NCBI GenBank assembly: GCA_003552485.1
Contig: PUMX01000044.1
Location: 1 to 11,088, forward strand
Origin: Candidatus Hydrogenedentota bacterium
Lineage (GTDB): Bacteria; Hydrogenedentota; Hydrogenedentia; Hydrogenedentales; SLHB01
Length of the DNA stretch: 11,088 nt
Direction: 5' to 3'
Part shown: positions 1 through 6,243 of the stretch, in pieces
Layout of the letters: every line of letters starts with the position of its first letter
Numbering within the stretch: position 1 is the first letter of the stretch
Notes under the pieces: model-generated
Databases searched by the model: none
Seen by the model: only the letters and a program-made list of their open reading frames with translations
Told to the model about the DNA's origin: nothing
Position numbers and translations under genes: made by a program

Positions 1-1
1 C

Positions 2-535
2 CTTACATACGGGGTGGCGGGATTATTCCGGCCCAACCGGTACGCGGGCGAGTTCTGGAATTACACCTTTACCCAGACCGAGACCACCGCGGAAACGGTT
101 GAGGCTATGCTTGAAGTCCTAGACGACATGCGCGAGAATCCGCCTCAGGGCGAGGAACTCGAGACCGCCCGGGATTATCTCGTGGGTAGCTTCCCCGGCC
201 AGATCGAAACGCCCAGTGACGTAGTAACCTACGAGTGGATCATCCAATACAACGACTTGCCCGCCGATTATCTCCAGCAAGCCATGGAGGGTTACCGGCA
301 AACCACAGAGGAAGACTTGATCCGCATTGCCGAGGAAGTCATCGATCCGGATCGGCTGACCATTGTGGTCGTTGGCGAGGCTGATAAGATTCGGGAAGAT
401 CTGGAAGCGATCGCGCCGGTAGAGATTGTTGATCGCATGGAAGAGGTCGAGGAGCCCTCCATGCCCGATCCGCCCGTCGAGGCGCCAACGCCCGGTCCGC
501 ATGAGACGCCGGGACCCGATGAGCTTACGCCGTAG
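2..535 (+). CDS. M16 (insulinase-type) peptidase, C-terminal part; 5' end outside window
   Basis: The reading frame is open from the first complete codon at position 2, so the 177 visible residues are the tail of a longer protein. The GTG at 14 lies inside the domain and is not a start. The fragment opens with LTYGV, which matches the conserved 'GL-x-Y-x-V' turn of the M16 C-terminal domain (PF05193). It continues with the family's typical pattern: a T-x-T-x-x-T segment (about residues 22-29), a helix ending in a P-x-G-EELE-x-A stretch (48-56), the LP-x-DYL motif (86-91), T-x-EDL (101-106) and the final strand LTIVVVGEADKI (119-130). Residues about 146-177 form an acidic, proline-rich tail (PDPPVEAPTPGPHETP) that is probably disordered. 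The HxxEH zinc motif would lie upstream, so I cannot tell whether this is a catalytic subunit or an inactive partner. M16 proteins in Gram-negative bacteria are often periplasmic and come in pairs. A hairpin follows at 603-641. Confidence 0.88.
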   Translation, partial: LTYGVAGLFRPNRYAGEFWNYTFTQTETTAETVEAMLEVLDDMRENPPQGEELETARDYLVGSFPGQIETPSDVVTYEWIIQYNDLPADYLQQAMEGYRQTTEEDLIRIAEEVIDPDRLTIVVVGEADKIREDLEAIAPVEIVDRMEEVEEPSMPDPPVEAPTPGPHETPGPDELTP

Positions 536-602
536 TGTGGCGCTGCTTGCCGGGCGGCTGTAAGGCGTAACCTTAGCGCCCCGGAGTGATTGAGACGCGT
601 TT

Positions 603-645
603 CAAGGGGATGACGCTGGAATTCTCGGTTTCATCCCCTTGTTTC
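603..645 (+). terminator. Hairpin after the M16 gene, probable terminator
   Basis: Positions 603-613 (CAAGGGGATGA) and 631-641 (TCATCCCCTTG) are perfect 11-bp inverted repeats with a 17-nt loop, followed by TTTCGTC. The stem contains a run of four G:C pairs. The U-tract is short, so termination may be partial. The hairpin lies 68 nt after the M16 stop and ends 39 nt before the next start codon. It could therefore also act as a leader structure for the downstream gene. Confidence 0.55.
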
Positions 646-680
646 GTCATAGAGGTAGAGTAAAGGAGCGCGATAGAATT

Positions 681-1211
681 ATGCGTTACTTCAAAAGCAG
701 CCAGCCTGTTCCAGGCAAAGGCATTGCCTATACATACTACGAATGCGACGACGAACTGACGGTGAATCGCTACGTGACCTTTATCCCCGCTACTGGAGAA
801 ACAAAGCGCGTGGCGGATCCCGTCGTGAAGACGCTATATCAGCCTCAATCGCTTATGGAAGCCACGGAGGAAGAGTTCCGGCGGCACTGGCCCGAGACGT
901 CATCGGAACGCGCTCAACAGGCGAGTCAGCCGGAAGAGACAAGTGGCGCCAGTGGCGCGGCGCGCGAGAACCGCGCGTGGAATTATTTCGACCCCGACAT
1001 GAGCATCGGCGAAGCCATGAGGATGCATCCCAAAGTCGCCGAGGTGTTTGCCGCGTTTCAGTTGGGCGGCTGCTCACATTGCAGCGTTGGCGAGTTCGAG
1101 ACCATTGGTCAGGTCTGCGCCGTCTACGGGGTCGACGTCAACATGCTTATTGACGTTTTGGAAGAGATCATGGCGGAACAGCAGCAAGCTGGCGCAGATG
1201 CGAACCGCTAG
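681..1211 (+). CDS. DUF1858 (hybrid-cluster-associated disulfide) domain protein with unrecognised N-terminal domain
   Basis: The ATG at 681 is chosen because AAGGAG at 664-669 lies upstream at workable spacing. The longer frame starts with TTG at 639 inside the hairpin at 603-641. The product is 176 residues. Residues about 102-164 match the DUF1858/ScdA-N type small helical domain, also described as a hybrid-cluster-protein-associated redox disulfide domain: FDPDMSIGEAM, a hydrophobic helix, then GGCSHC (Cys131 and Cys134), FETIGQVCAVYGVDV and a last helix. The CxxC pair is the presumed redox or ligand site. Residues 1-70 look like a compact beta-rich domain (GIAYTYYECDD, VNRYVTFIPATGETKRV) that I do not recognise. 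A Ser/Gln/Gly/Ala-rich linker (about 72-97) joins the two. No signal peptide or membrane segment is visible, so it is probably cytosolic. No hybrid cluster protein gene lies nearby. Function is unknown; a redox-sensing or electron-transfer role is inference only. Confidence 0.8.
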   Translation: MRYFKSSQPVPGKGIAYTYYECDDELTVNRYVTFIPATGETKRVADPVVKTLYQPQSLMEATEEEFRRHWPETSSERAQQASQPEETSGASGAARENRAWNYFDPDMSIGEAMRMHPKVAEVFAAFQLGGCSHCSVGEFETIGQVCAVYGVDVNMLIDVLEEIMAEQQQAGADANR

Positions 1212-1376
1212 TCCACGAATCCCCTCTCCCTTTCCCAAAAGCCCCTCCGCTCTACTCGTTTTGCCCCTCCGGCGGTTGCGCAAATGGATACGGAATAAGT
1301 CGCGAAGGCATTGAAGCCGTGCGCGAGCGTGCTGTGCCGGCGTCGGCCCGTGTGAGAGCAAAGCACGGCAAGGAAG

Positions 1377-1420
1377 AAAAAAGGCTGCTCCTGCGCCGCC
1401 GGGGAGACGCGGGAGCAGCC
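1377..1420 (-). terminator. Rho-independent terminator of hppA, bidirectional
   Basis: Positions 1383-1395 and 1408-1420 form a 13-bp stem (GGCTGCTCCTGCG with CGCGGGAGCAGCC, one G:T pair) around a 12-nt loop. On the minus strand it is followed immediately by six T residues (complement of 1377-1382) and TTCC, a textbook intrinsic terminator about 50 nt after the hppA stop. On the plus strand it is followed by TTGCATTGTCTTG, a weaker tract that could also stop transcripts from the DUF1858 gene. The two genes converge here. Confidence 0.85.
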
Positions 1421-1435
1421 TTGCATTGTCTTGCT

Positions 1436-1464
1436 TGTGGCCGGCCGGCGAGCAACCGGCCACA
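1436..1464 (-). repeat. Second hairpin directly after the hppA stop
   Basis: TGTGGCCGG at 1436-1444 and CCGGCCACA at 1456-1464 are a perfect 9-bp inverted repeat with an 11-nt loop. The repeat lies eight bases beyond the hppA stop codon and upstream, in transcript order, of the main terminator. No T-run follows it. It may protect the hppA mRNA 3' end or assist termination; that role is inferred. Confidence 0.45.
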
Positions 1465-1472
1465 GGGATGAG

Positions 1473-3533
1473 TTAGATAAACAGGGGCGCCAACACCAGT
1501 GAAATCACGCCCATCAGCTTGATGAGAATGTTGATGGACGGACCAACAGTGTCCTTCAGTGGGTCGCCAACGGTATCGCCGACGACGGCGGCCTTATGCG
1601 CTTCGGAGTTCTTGCCGCCGTAGTTGCCCTCTTCGATGAACTTCTTGGCGTTATCCATGGCGCCGCCAGAGTTCGCCGATGACAGGCCGAGCATCACACC
1701 GGAAGCAATGGCGCCGACCAGCATGCCCGCGAGCGCGTCGGGGCCAAGCAACAGGCCCATGATGATGGGCGCGAAAATGGCCAGGAATCCCGGCAGCATC
1801 ATGCCCTTGATGGCCCCTTGCGTGGCGATATCGACGCAGGTGGTGCTGTCCGGCAACACGCCCTCTTCGCCGTCGCGCAGGCCGGGAATGGCGTCGAACT
1901 GGCGCCGGACTTCGAGAATCATCATATCGGCGCAACGGCCCACGGCGCCAAAGAGCAGCGACGAGAAGAAGAATGGCAGCATGGCGCCGATCAGAATCCC
2001 GGCGAGCACCTGCGGATCCAGGAGGCTCACGTCCTGGGGCGACAGATCAGCCGCCAGCATGAATGCGCTGAGCAGGCCAATGGCGGCGAATGCCGCGCTG
2101 CCGATGGCGAAGCCCTTGCCAATAGCGGCGGTCGTGTTGCCGACGGCGTCAAGGTTGTCGGTGATTTCGCGGACCTTTGGATCCAAGTGGCTCATCTCGG
2201 CGATGCCGCCCGCGTTATCGGCAATGGGGCCATACGAGTCCACGGCCACAACCATGCCCGTAGTCGCCAGCATGCCGAGTGCTGCGATCGCGACGCCGTA
2301 AACGCCGCACAGCCAGTAAGCCAGCACAACGGCCAGCGCGAGCACGATGATGGGAATGATCGTGCTCTGCATGCCTACCGCGGTGCCTTCGGTCACGGTG
2401 ATCGCGGGGCCCGACTGCGAACCTTTCGCGATGCGCTGAACTGGAGCGTACTTGCTCGATGTGAAGTACTCGCTGATGAATCCCACGAGCGTTCCCGAAA
2501 CAATGCCGAGCACCGCGGCCAGGAACGGTCCCCACCAGGCCACTTCGATGCCTTCGCGGTCGGGGTGCGGGAAACTCACGCCGTAGAAGTACGAGTACAC
2601 ACCGATAGCCACCAAGGTCACAATAGCGCTGAGGTAAGTACCGTTCATTAATGCGCTCTGTGGGTTGCTCTGGGCAAACCTCTTGACGTACATCACGCCA
2701 AGAATCGAGCCGATGATGCCGACGCCAGCAAGAATGAACGGGAATCCCCGCAGGAATTCCCCGGCCTCAGCGCCGACGGCGGTGTACATGATGAAGGCGA
2801 TGGCCAGGCTCGAGATGATCGAGGCCACGAAGGACTCGAGCAGGTCGGCGCCTAAGCCGGCCACGTCGCCCACGTTGTCGCCCACATTATCGGCAATGAC
2901 GGCGGGGTTGCGCGGATCGTCCTCGGGAATGCCCGCCTCGACTTTGCCCACCAGGTCGGCGCCCATGTCGGCGCCCTTGGTGAAGATGCCGCCGCCCGTG
3001 CGACCGAACAACGCCACCAACGACGCGCCCATGGCGTAGCCATTCACAATTACCGGGTCGCCTTCAAACATGCGGTAGACGATGACCAAACCCAGCAGCG
3101 CGATGCCGACCACGCCCATGCCCATGACGGCGCCGCCGCTCATGGCCACGTCCAGCGCGCCGCGCACGCCCCCGGTCTCTGCGGCCGCGGCCGTGCGCGC
3201 GTTGGCGCGTGTGGCGATGTACATACCCAGGAAACCGGCGCATCCGCTGGCCACGGCGCCCGCCGCAAAGGCGATGGCGGTTCGGAAATTCAATCCGATT
3301 TCTGGATTGACTAAGCCAACGATGGTCAACAGGAGGAATATGACCACGACAAAACTGCCGACATACCGGTACTCACGGTACAGGAAGGCGCGGGCGCCGT
3401 CCTGCACCATGCTGGAAAGCTTGGCCATGTGTTCGGTGCCCTGCGGTTTCGAGAGCACGTACTTGGCCAGATATACGACGAAGGCCAGCGCAAGCAGGCT
3501 GGCGATTCCGGCAATAACAAGGAAATTCCCCAT
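1473..3533 (-). CDS. hppA: Membrane-bound ion-pumping pyrophosphatase, K+-dependent type
   Basis: This 686-residue, highly hydrophobic protein hydrolyses cytoplasmic pyrophosphate and couples it to pumping H+ or Na+ across the inner membrane. Its length fits bacterial M-PPases (about 650-750 residues, about 16 membrane helices). Family motifs are intact: GADMGADLVGKVE (187-199), DNVGDNVGD (215-223), VDSYGPIADNAGG (431-443), the second acidic cluster SSANSGGAMDNAKK (618-631) and VGDTVGDPLKDTVGPS (651-666). GNTTAAIGKG (465-474) has Ala where K+-independent enzymes have Lys, and Gly three residues later, which marks the K+-dependent subfamily. GADLLESF puts the semi-conserved glutamate at residue 233, the position used by Na+-pumping enzymes, though some H+ pumps share it. 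The start is supported by AAAGGAG 13-19 bases upstream. The gene is followed by a strong terminator and preceded by rnc. Supplying energy from biosynthetic PPi, for example from fatty-acid activation, is inference. Confidence 0.97.
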   Translation of the reverse strand: MGNFLVIAGIASLLALAFVVYLAKYVLSKPQGTEHMAKLSSMVQDGARAFLYREYRYVGSFVVVIFLLLTIVGLVNPEIGLNFRTAIAFAAGAVASGCAGFLGMYIATRANARTAAAAETGGVRGALDVAMSGGAVMGMGVVGIALLGLVIVYRMFEGDPVIVNGYAMGASLVALFGRTGGGIFTKGADMGADLVGKVEAGIPEDDPRNPAVIADNVGDNVGDVAGLGADLLESFVASIISSLAIAFIMYTAVGAEAGEFLRGFPFILAGVGIIGSILGVMYVKRFAQSNPQSALMNGTYLSAIVTLVAIGVYSYFYGVSFPHPDREGIEVAWWGPFLAAVLGIVSGTLVGFISEYFTSSKYAPVQRIAKGSQSGPAITVTEGTAVGMQSTIIPIIVLALAVVLAYWLCGVYGVAIAALGMLATTGMVVAVDSYGPIADNAGGIAEMSHLDPKVREITDNLDAVGNTTAAIGKGFAIGSAAFAAIGLLSAFMLAADLSPQDVSLLDPQVLAGILIGAMLPFFFSSLLFGAVGRCADMMILEVRRQFDAIPGLRDGEEGVLPDSTTCVDIATQGAIKGMMLPGFLAIFAPIIMGLLLGPDALAGMLVGAIASGVMLGLSSANSGGAMDNAKKFIEEGNYGGKNSEAHKAAVVGDTVGDPLKDTVGPSINILIKLMGVISLVLAPLFI

Positions 3534-3596
3534 AACGGTCTTACACTCCTTTCTTACTGTGTCACTGTGATGTGTTAACTGAGCGTATGCGCGGCG

Positions 3597-3615
3597 GGTC
3601 CGGAAGCTCCGGGCC
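3597..3615 (-). repeat. Hairpin in the probable hppA leader
   Basis: Positions 3597-3604 (GGTCCGGA) and 3608-3615 (TCCGGGCC) form an inverted repeat with a 3-nt loop and one imperfect pair, flanked by GC-rich arms that extend the pairing with small bulges. It lies 64-82 bases upstream of the hppA ATG on the coding strand, where an hppA 5' UTR would be expected. No T-run follows. No strong hppA promoter was found, so whether it is transcribed separately from rnc is unclear. Confidence 0.4.
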
Positions 3616-3672
3616 GCGCGCGTGGGGTCTAGTTGTTCCCCCGGCTTGGGACGCCTTGGCGCTCCTGTTCCC

Positions 3673-3694
3673 CAACACGCGGCGCCGCGTGTTG
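3673..3694. repeat. Perfect 22-bp palindrome between rnc and hppA
   Basis: The half site CAACACGCGGC at 3673-3683 is followed without a spacer by its exact reverse complement at 3684-3694, centred on GGC|GCC. It lies 104 bp after the rnc stop and 140 bp before the hppA start, in the only sizeable gap of this gene string. It is not followed by T residues on either strand, so it does not look like an intrinsic terminator. It could be an operator for a dimeric regulator of hppA, an RNA processing or 3'-end hairpin, or a dispersed repeat unit. Confidence 0.6.
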
Positions 3695-3798
3695 CTCAGT
3701 ACATTGTCCGTATGGCCCAACGCAAAGAGAATAGGTTTTCTTGCGCCGGGCAACATCGGTAAACCAACCTGGCGAGCCGCCTCCTTTCGCCCGTTGAT

Positions 3799-4518
3799 TC
3801 AGGTTTCGATAACGCCGCGGCCCTTCAGCGCTTGCCGGGCCGCATTTTGCTCCGCTTCCTTTTTCGAACGCCCCGTTCCATGGCCTTCCTTCTGGCCATC
3901 GAGCCGCACTTCCACCTCGAACTGCTTCGCGTGGTCCGGGCCTTCGGTCCGCACCATTACGAAGTCTGGTAACGCCATACGGCGGCCTTGGCAATACTGC
4001 TGCAACTGAGACTTGTAGTCCCAGACGGGGGCGCCCTCAGCCAGCGATCGCAGTTCCTCGGCAAACATGCGTTCGACGATGCGCCGCGTTTCGTTCCAGC
4101 CGCGATCCAGATACACGGCTGCGATAAGCGACTCGACGCAGTCCGCGAGCAATGACACGCGCTCGCGTCCTCCGGATTGCTCCTCGCCCTTGCCCAAGCG
4201 GATGGCGGGCCCCAAATCCCAGCGCTGCGCCACGCGCGCCAACGTGTTCTGGTTTACGACTTGAGCGCGCAACTGGCTGTACTCGCCCGGCGACCCTTCC
4301 GGCCGGGTCTCGTAGAGATAATGCGCAATGACCAGCCCGAGGGCGGCGTCCCCGAGAAACTCGAGGGCTTCATAGTCCAGCCACTGCGCATCCCCCTGCT
4401 CGGCTACCGATGCATGGGTAAGCGCGCGGTCTATCAGCTGGCGGTTGGCGTTTGGCAAGCTGAGGCGAGCCAGAAGCTCCTCGATCGCCTCTTCTCGCTG
4501 CCCGCCTCCGTCACTCAT
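3799..4518 (-). CDS. rnc: Ribonuclease III
   Basis: This 239-residue enzyme cleaves double-stranded RNA, including rRNA precursors, in the cytoplasm; its length is typical of bacterial RNase III. The N-terminal endonuclease domain (about 10-155) carries the signature YEALEFLGDAAL (49-60), with acidic residues Glu50, Glu53 and Asp57. The second metal-binding stretch LADCVESLIAAVYLD has Asp126 and Glu129. The usual Asn-Glu-Arg start of the signature reads Tyr-Glu-Ala here, but the catalytic acids are present. A linker leads to a double-stranded-RNA-binding domain (about 166-232): DYKSQLQQYCQ, then GRSKKEAEQNAARQAL at its end. The ATG overlaps the fabF stop (ATGAGTGA, positions 4511-4518), with no clear independent Shine-Dalgarno, so translational coupling to fabF is likely. 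The order acpP-fabF-rnc is common in bacteria; the usual next gene smc is absent, and hppA follows. Confidence 0.97.
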   Translation of the reverse strand: MSDGGGQREEAIEELLARLSLPNANRQLIDRALTHASVAEQGDAQWLDYEALEFLGDAALGLVIAHYLYETRPEGSPGEYSQLRAQVVNQNTLARVAQRWDLGPAIRLGKGEEQSGGRERVSLLADCVESLIAAVYLDRGWNETRRIVERMFAEELRSLAEGAPVWDYKSQLQQYCQGRRMALPDFVMVRTEGPDHAKQFEVEVRLDGQKEGHGTGRSKKEAEQNAARQALKGRGVIET

Positions 4519-5740
4519 AGCGCTTTACGATGAGCGAGGTGTTATGTCCCCCGAATCCTAACGAGTTCGACATGGCCGAATCAATTTGGGCCTGCCGGGC
4601 GCTGTTCGCCACGATGTTGAGTTCGCACTCGGGATCGGCATTCTCGTAGTTGATGTTGGGCGGGAGCACGCCATCGCGGACCGCCAGCATACAAGCGATG
4701 GCTTCCACCGCGCCGGCGGCGCCAAGCAAATGCCCAATCATCGATTTCGTTGAGCTTACCGGCGGCATGGCCTCGCCAAATACTGTCTTGAGGGCGAGCG
4801 TTTCCGCTATGTCGTTGAGTTTCGTGCTCGTGCCGTGCGCGTTGAAGTATCCAATGGCGCTTGCCGGTAATTCCGCGTCGGCCAGAGCCGTGTTCATCGC
4901 GCCCACAGCGCCCGAACCGTCGGGCCGGGGCGATGTCACGTGGTAGGCGTCGCATGTATCGCCGTGGCCCGCGACTTCGCCGAGAATCTCGGCGCCGCGC
5001 GCCTTTGCGTGATCCTCCGATTCGAGGACCATGACTCCCGCGCCTTCGCTCATTACAAACCCGTCCCGTTCCTTGTCAAAAGGACGGCTGGCCCGCTCTG
5101 GCTCGTCGTTGCGGGTGGACAACGCCTTCATCGCAGCGAATCCCGCAATACCAAAGGGCACAATGCCGGCTTCCGAGCCGCCGGCGATCATTACGTCGGC
5201 GCGCCCATCGCGAATGACCATGGATGCGTCGCCGATGCTTTGCGCCCCGGACGCGCATGCGGAAATGACAGCTTCATTTGGGCCCGCAAGCCCGAAGCGT
5301 ATCGCGACCTCGCCCGCGGCCATATTGGTCAGAATCTTGGGGATGGCCAAAGGCGAGACCCGCCGCGCTCCGCCATTGATGAAGCGCGTCATCTGTTCCT
5401 CGAAGGTGTAGAGGCCGCCAATTCCCGTGCCGACGGTCACTCCGCAACGCTGCGGATTCTCCCGGTCGATATCGAGCCCGGCCTGTTCCCATGCCTGGCT
5501 TGCGGCTTCGACGGCAAACACCGTGTAGCGGTCGCAGCGGCTGATTTCCTTGGCGGTCATCACCGCCGGATGGCAGTCTTCCGCTTGCCCCGCAATTCGC
5601 GCAGGCATCTCGGATGCGTCAAAATGCGTTATGGGGCCTATGCCCGGTTTGCCGTTGCACAGTGCTTCCCAAAACACGGGGACGCTGTTGCCTAGCGGCG
5701 ACACCACGCCCATTCCCGTTATGACCACTCGTGTTCTCAT
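4511..5740 (-). CDS. fabF: 3-oxoacyl-[acyl-carrier-protein] synthase II
   Basis: This 409-residue condensing enzyme elongates acyl-ACP with malonyl-ACP in cytoplasmic type II fatty-acid synthesis. It begins VVITGMGVVSPLGN, typical of the FabF/FabB family. The Cys-His-His triad is visible: Cys162 in ISACASGAQSIGDA, His302 in NAHGTSTKLND and His337 in STKSMIGHLLGAAGA, with Lys332 also conserved. The C-terminal gating loop reads SNSLGFGGHN (391-400). Length and motif spacing are those of FabF rather than FabB or FabH. Small departures from the commonest sequence are Lys after HGTST (usually Pro) and His in GFGGHN (usually Thr); neither touches catalytic residues. The start ATG at 5738-5740 has GAAGG about 7 bases upstream. 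The gene follows acpP after 136 nt and overlaps rnc by 8 nt. Confidence 0.97.
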   Translation of the reverse strand: MRTRVVITGMGVVSPLGNSVPVFWEALCNGKPGIGPITHFDASEMPARIAGQAEDCHPAVMTAKEISRCDRYTVFAVEAASQAWEQAGLDIDRENPQRCGVTVGTGIGGLYTFEEQMTRFINGGARRVSPLAIPKILTNMAAGEVAIRFGLAGPNEAVISACASGAQSIGDASMVIRDGRADVMIAGGSEAGIVPFGIAGFAAMKALSTRNDEPERASRPFDKERDGFVMSEGAGVMVLESEDHAKARGAEILGEVAGHGDTCDAYHVTSPRPDGSGAVGAMNTALADAELPASAIGYFNAHGTSTKLNDIAETLALKTVFGEAMPPVSSTKSMIGHLLGAAGAVEAIACMLAVRDGVLPPNINYENADPECELNIVANSARQAQIDSAMSNSLGFGGHNTSLIVKRYE

Positions 5741-5766
5741 GCTTGACCTTCGTGCGGGAAAGCTTC

Positions 5767-5809
5767 AAAACGGCCCAGCCCACACAAATCACGAGCGGGG
5801 CTGGGCGTT
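5767..5809 (-). terminator. Hairpin between acpP and fabF, attenuator or partial terminator
   Basis: GCCCAGCCC at 5773-5781 and GGGCTGGGC at 5798-5806 pair perfectly over 9 bp with a 16-nt loop; AAC/GTT outside extends the stem past a one-base bulge. On the minus strand the stem is followed by CGTTTTG, a short T-run. It lies inside the acpP-fabF gap. A leaky terminator here would give more acpP than fabF transcript, which fits the high demand for acyl carrier protein; that consequence is inference. Confidence 0.6.
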
Positions 5810-5876
5810 TCCTTGATATCGAGAGGTAGTTGAACGCCAGATTATGAAAGCGCCTGGCAGACGCAGGATTCCCTCG

Positions 5877-6119
5877 CTATTGCAGTCTTGACTCGATGTA
5901 ATTTACTGCGTCGCCGACGGTCTGTATTTCGTTGGCTTCGTCATCGATCTCGATGTTGTATTCCTCTTCAAGAGCCATCAACAATTCCGTCAAATCCAGC
6001 GAGTCGGCGCCCAAGTCGTCGATGAATCGCGCTTCGAGGGTTACCTCATCCTCGGAACGATCCAACTTCTCGACAACAATGCGCTTCACAGCATCAGCCA
6101 CACTGGTGCCATTGCTCAT
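5877..6119 (-). CDS. acpP: Acyl carrier protein
   Basis: This 80-residue acidic protein carries growing acyl chains on a phosphopantetheine arm. The attachment serine is Ser40 in the motif GADSLD (37-42), followed by the recognition helix LTELLMALEEEYNIEI (43-58) that docks FabF and other synthases. Length and the four-helix pattern are standard; the last helix is VGDAVNYIESRL (68-79). The start ATG (6117-6119) has a near-perfect Shine-Dalgarno GGAGGTGA (complement of 6125-6132) at 5-7 nt spacing, consistent with high expression. It is the first gene of the acpP-fabF-rnc string. The usual upstream genes fabD, fabG and fabH are absent, and the cluster starts here with its own promoter. Confidence 0.97.
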   Translation of the reverse strand: MSNGTSVADAVKRIVVEKLDRSEDEVTLEARFIDDLGADSLDLTELLMALEEEYNIEIDDEANEIQTVGDAVNYIESRLQ

Positions 6120-6124
6120 TCAAT

Positions 6125-6132
6125 TCACCTCC
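6125..6132 (-). promoter_or_regulatory. Strong ribosome binding site of acpP
   Basis: The minus strand reads GGAGGTGA just upstream of the acpP ATG. It is complementary to the 16S rRNA 3' end over 8 bases, the strongest Shine-Dalgarno in the window. Confidence 0.8.
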
Positions 6133-6214
6133 CTCTTGTTTGCGTGTTTGGGTAATGCAACGGGCGGTCCGGCGGCGGATACACTACGCTCGGACAGCCA
6201 TTCGGACCGCGGGA

Positions 6215-6243
6215 TTATAGCAGGGCAGTAACGCCAATTCTAC
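6215..6243 (-). promoter_or_regulatory. Sigma-70-type promoter of acpP-fabF-rnc
   Basis: On the minus strand the -10 is a perfect TATAAT (complement of 6215-6220). Exactly 17 bp upstream is a weak -35, TAGAAT (complement of 6238-6243). The predicted start point is near 6208, giving an acpP leader of about 90 nt. Confidence 0.65.

Noticed and set aside
639..680. TTG start for the DUF1858-domain gene, adding 14 residues
   Set aside because: The TTG lies inside the right arm of the hairpin at 603-641 and has no ribosome binding site. The ATG at 681 has AAGGAG at a suitable distance.
1212..1376. Repeated CCCCTC and the GCCGTGC/GCACGGC pair (1317-1369) as a regulatory or repeat element
   Set aside because: The short copies are irregularly spaced and explained by base composition. 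The inverted pair is 7 bp with a long loop and lies outside the expected terminators.
1818..2651. 277-codon open frame on the + strand inside hppA
   Set aside because: It is antisense to a fully conserved pyrophosphatase gene. Its translation is rich in His, Arg, Asn and Gln without a recognisable domain, as expected for a GC-rich shadow frame.
3562..3756. 64-codon open frame on the minus strand between rnc and hppA
   Set aside because: Its AAAGGAGG sits about 24 nt from the ATG, too far. The peptide is Arg/Pro-rich with no recognisable feature, and it runs through the palindrome and the leader hairpin.
4940..5695. 251-codon open frame on the + strand inside fabF
   Set aside because: It is antisense to fabF, whose catalytic motifs are intact. 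The opposite frame has no family features.
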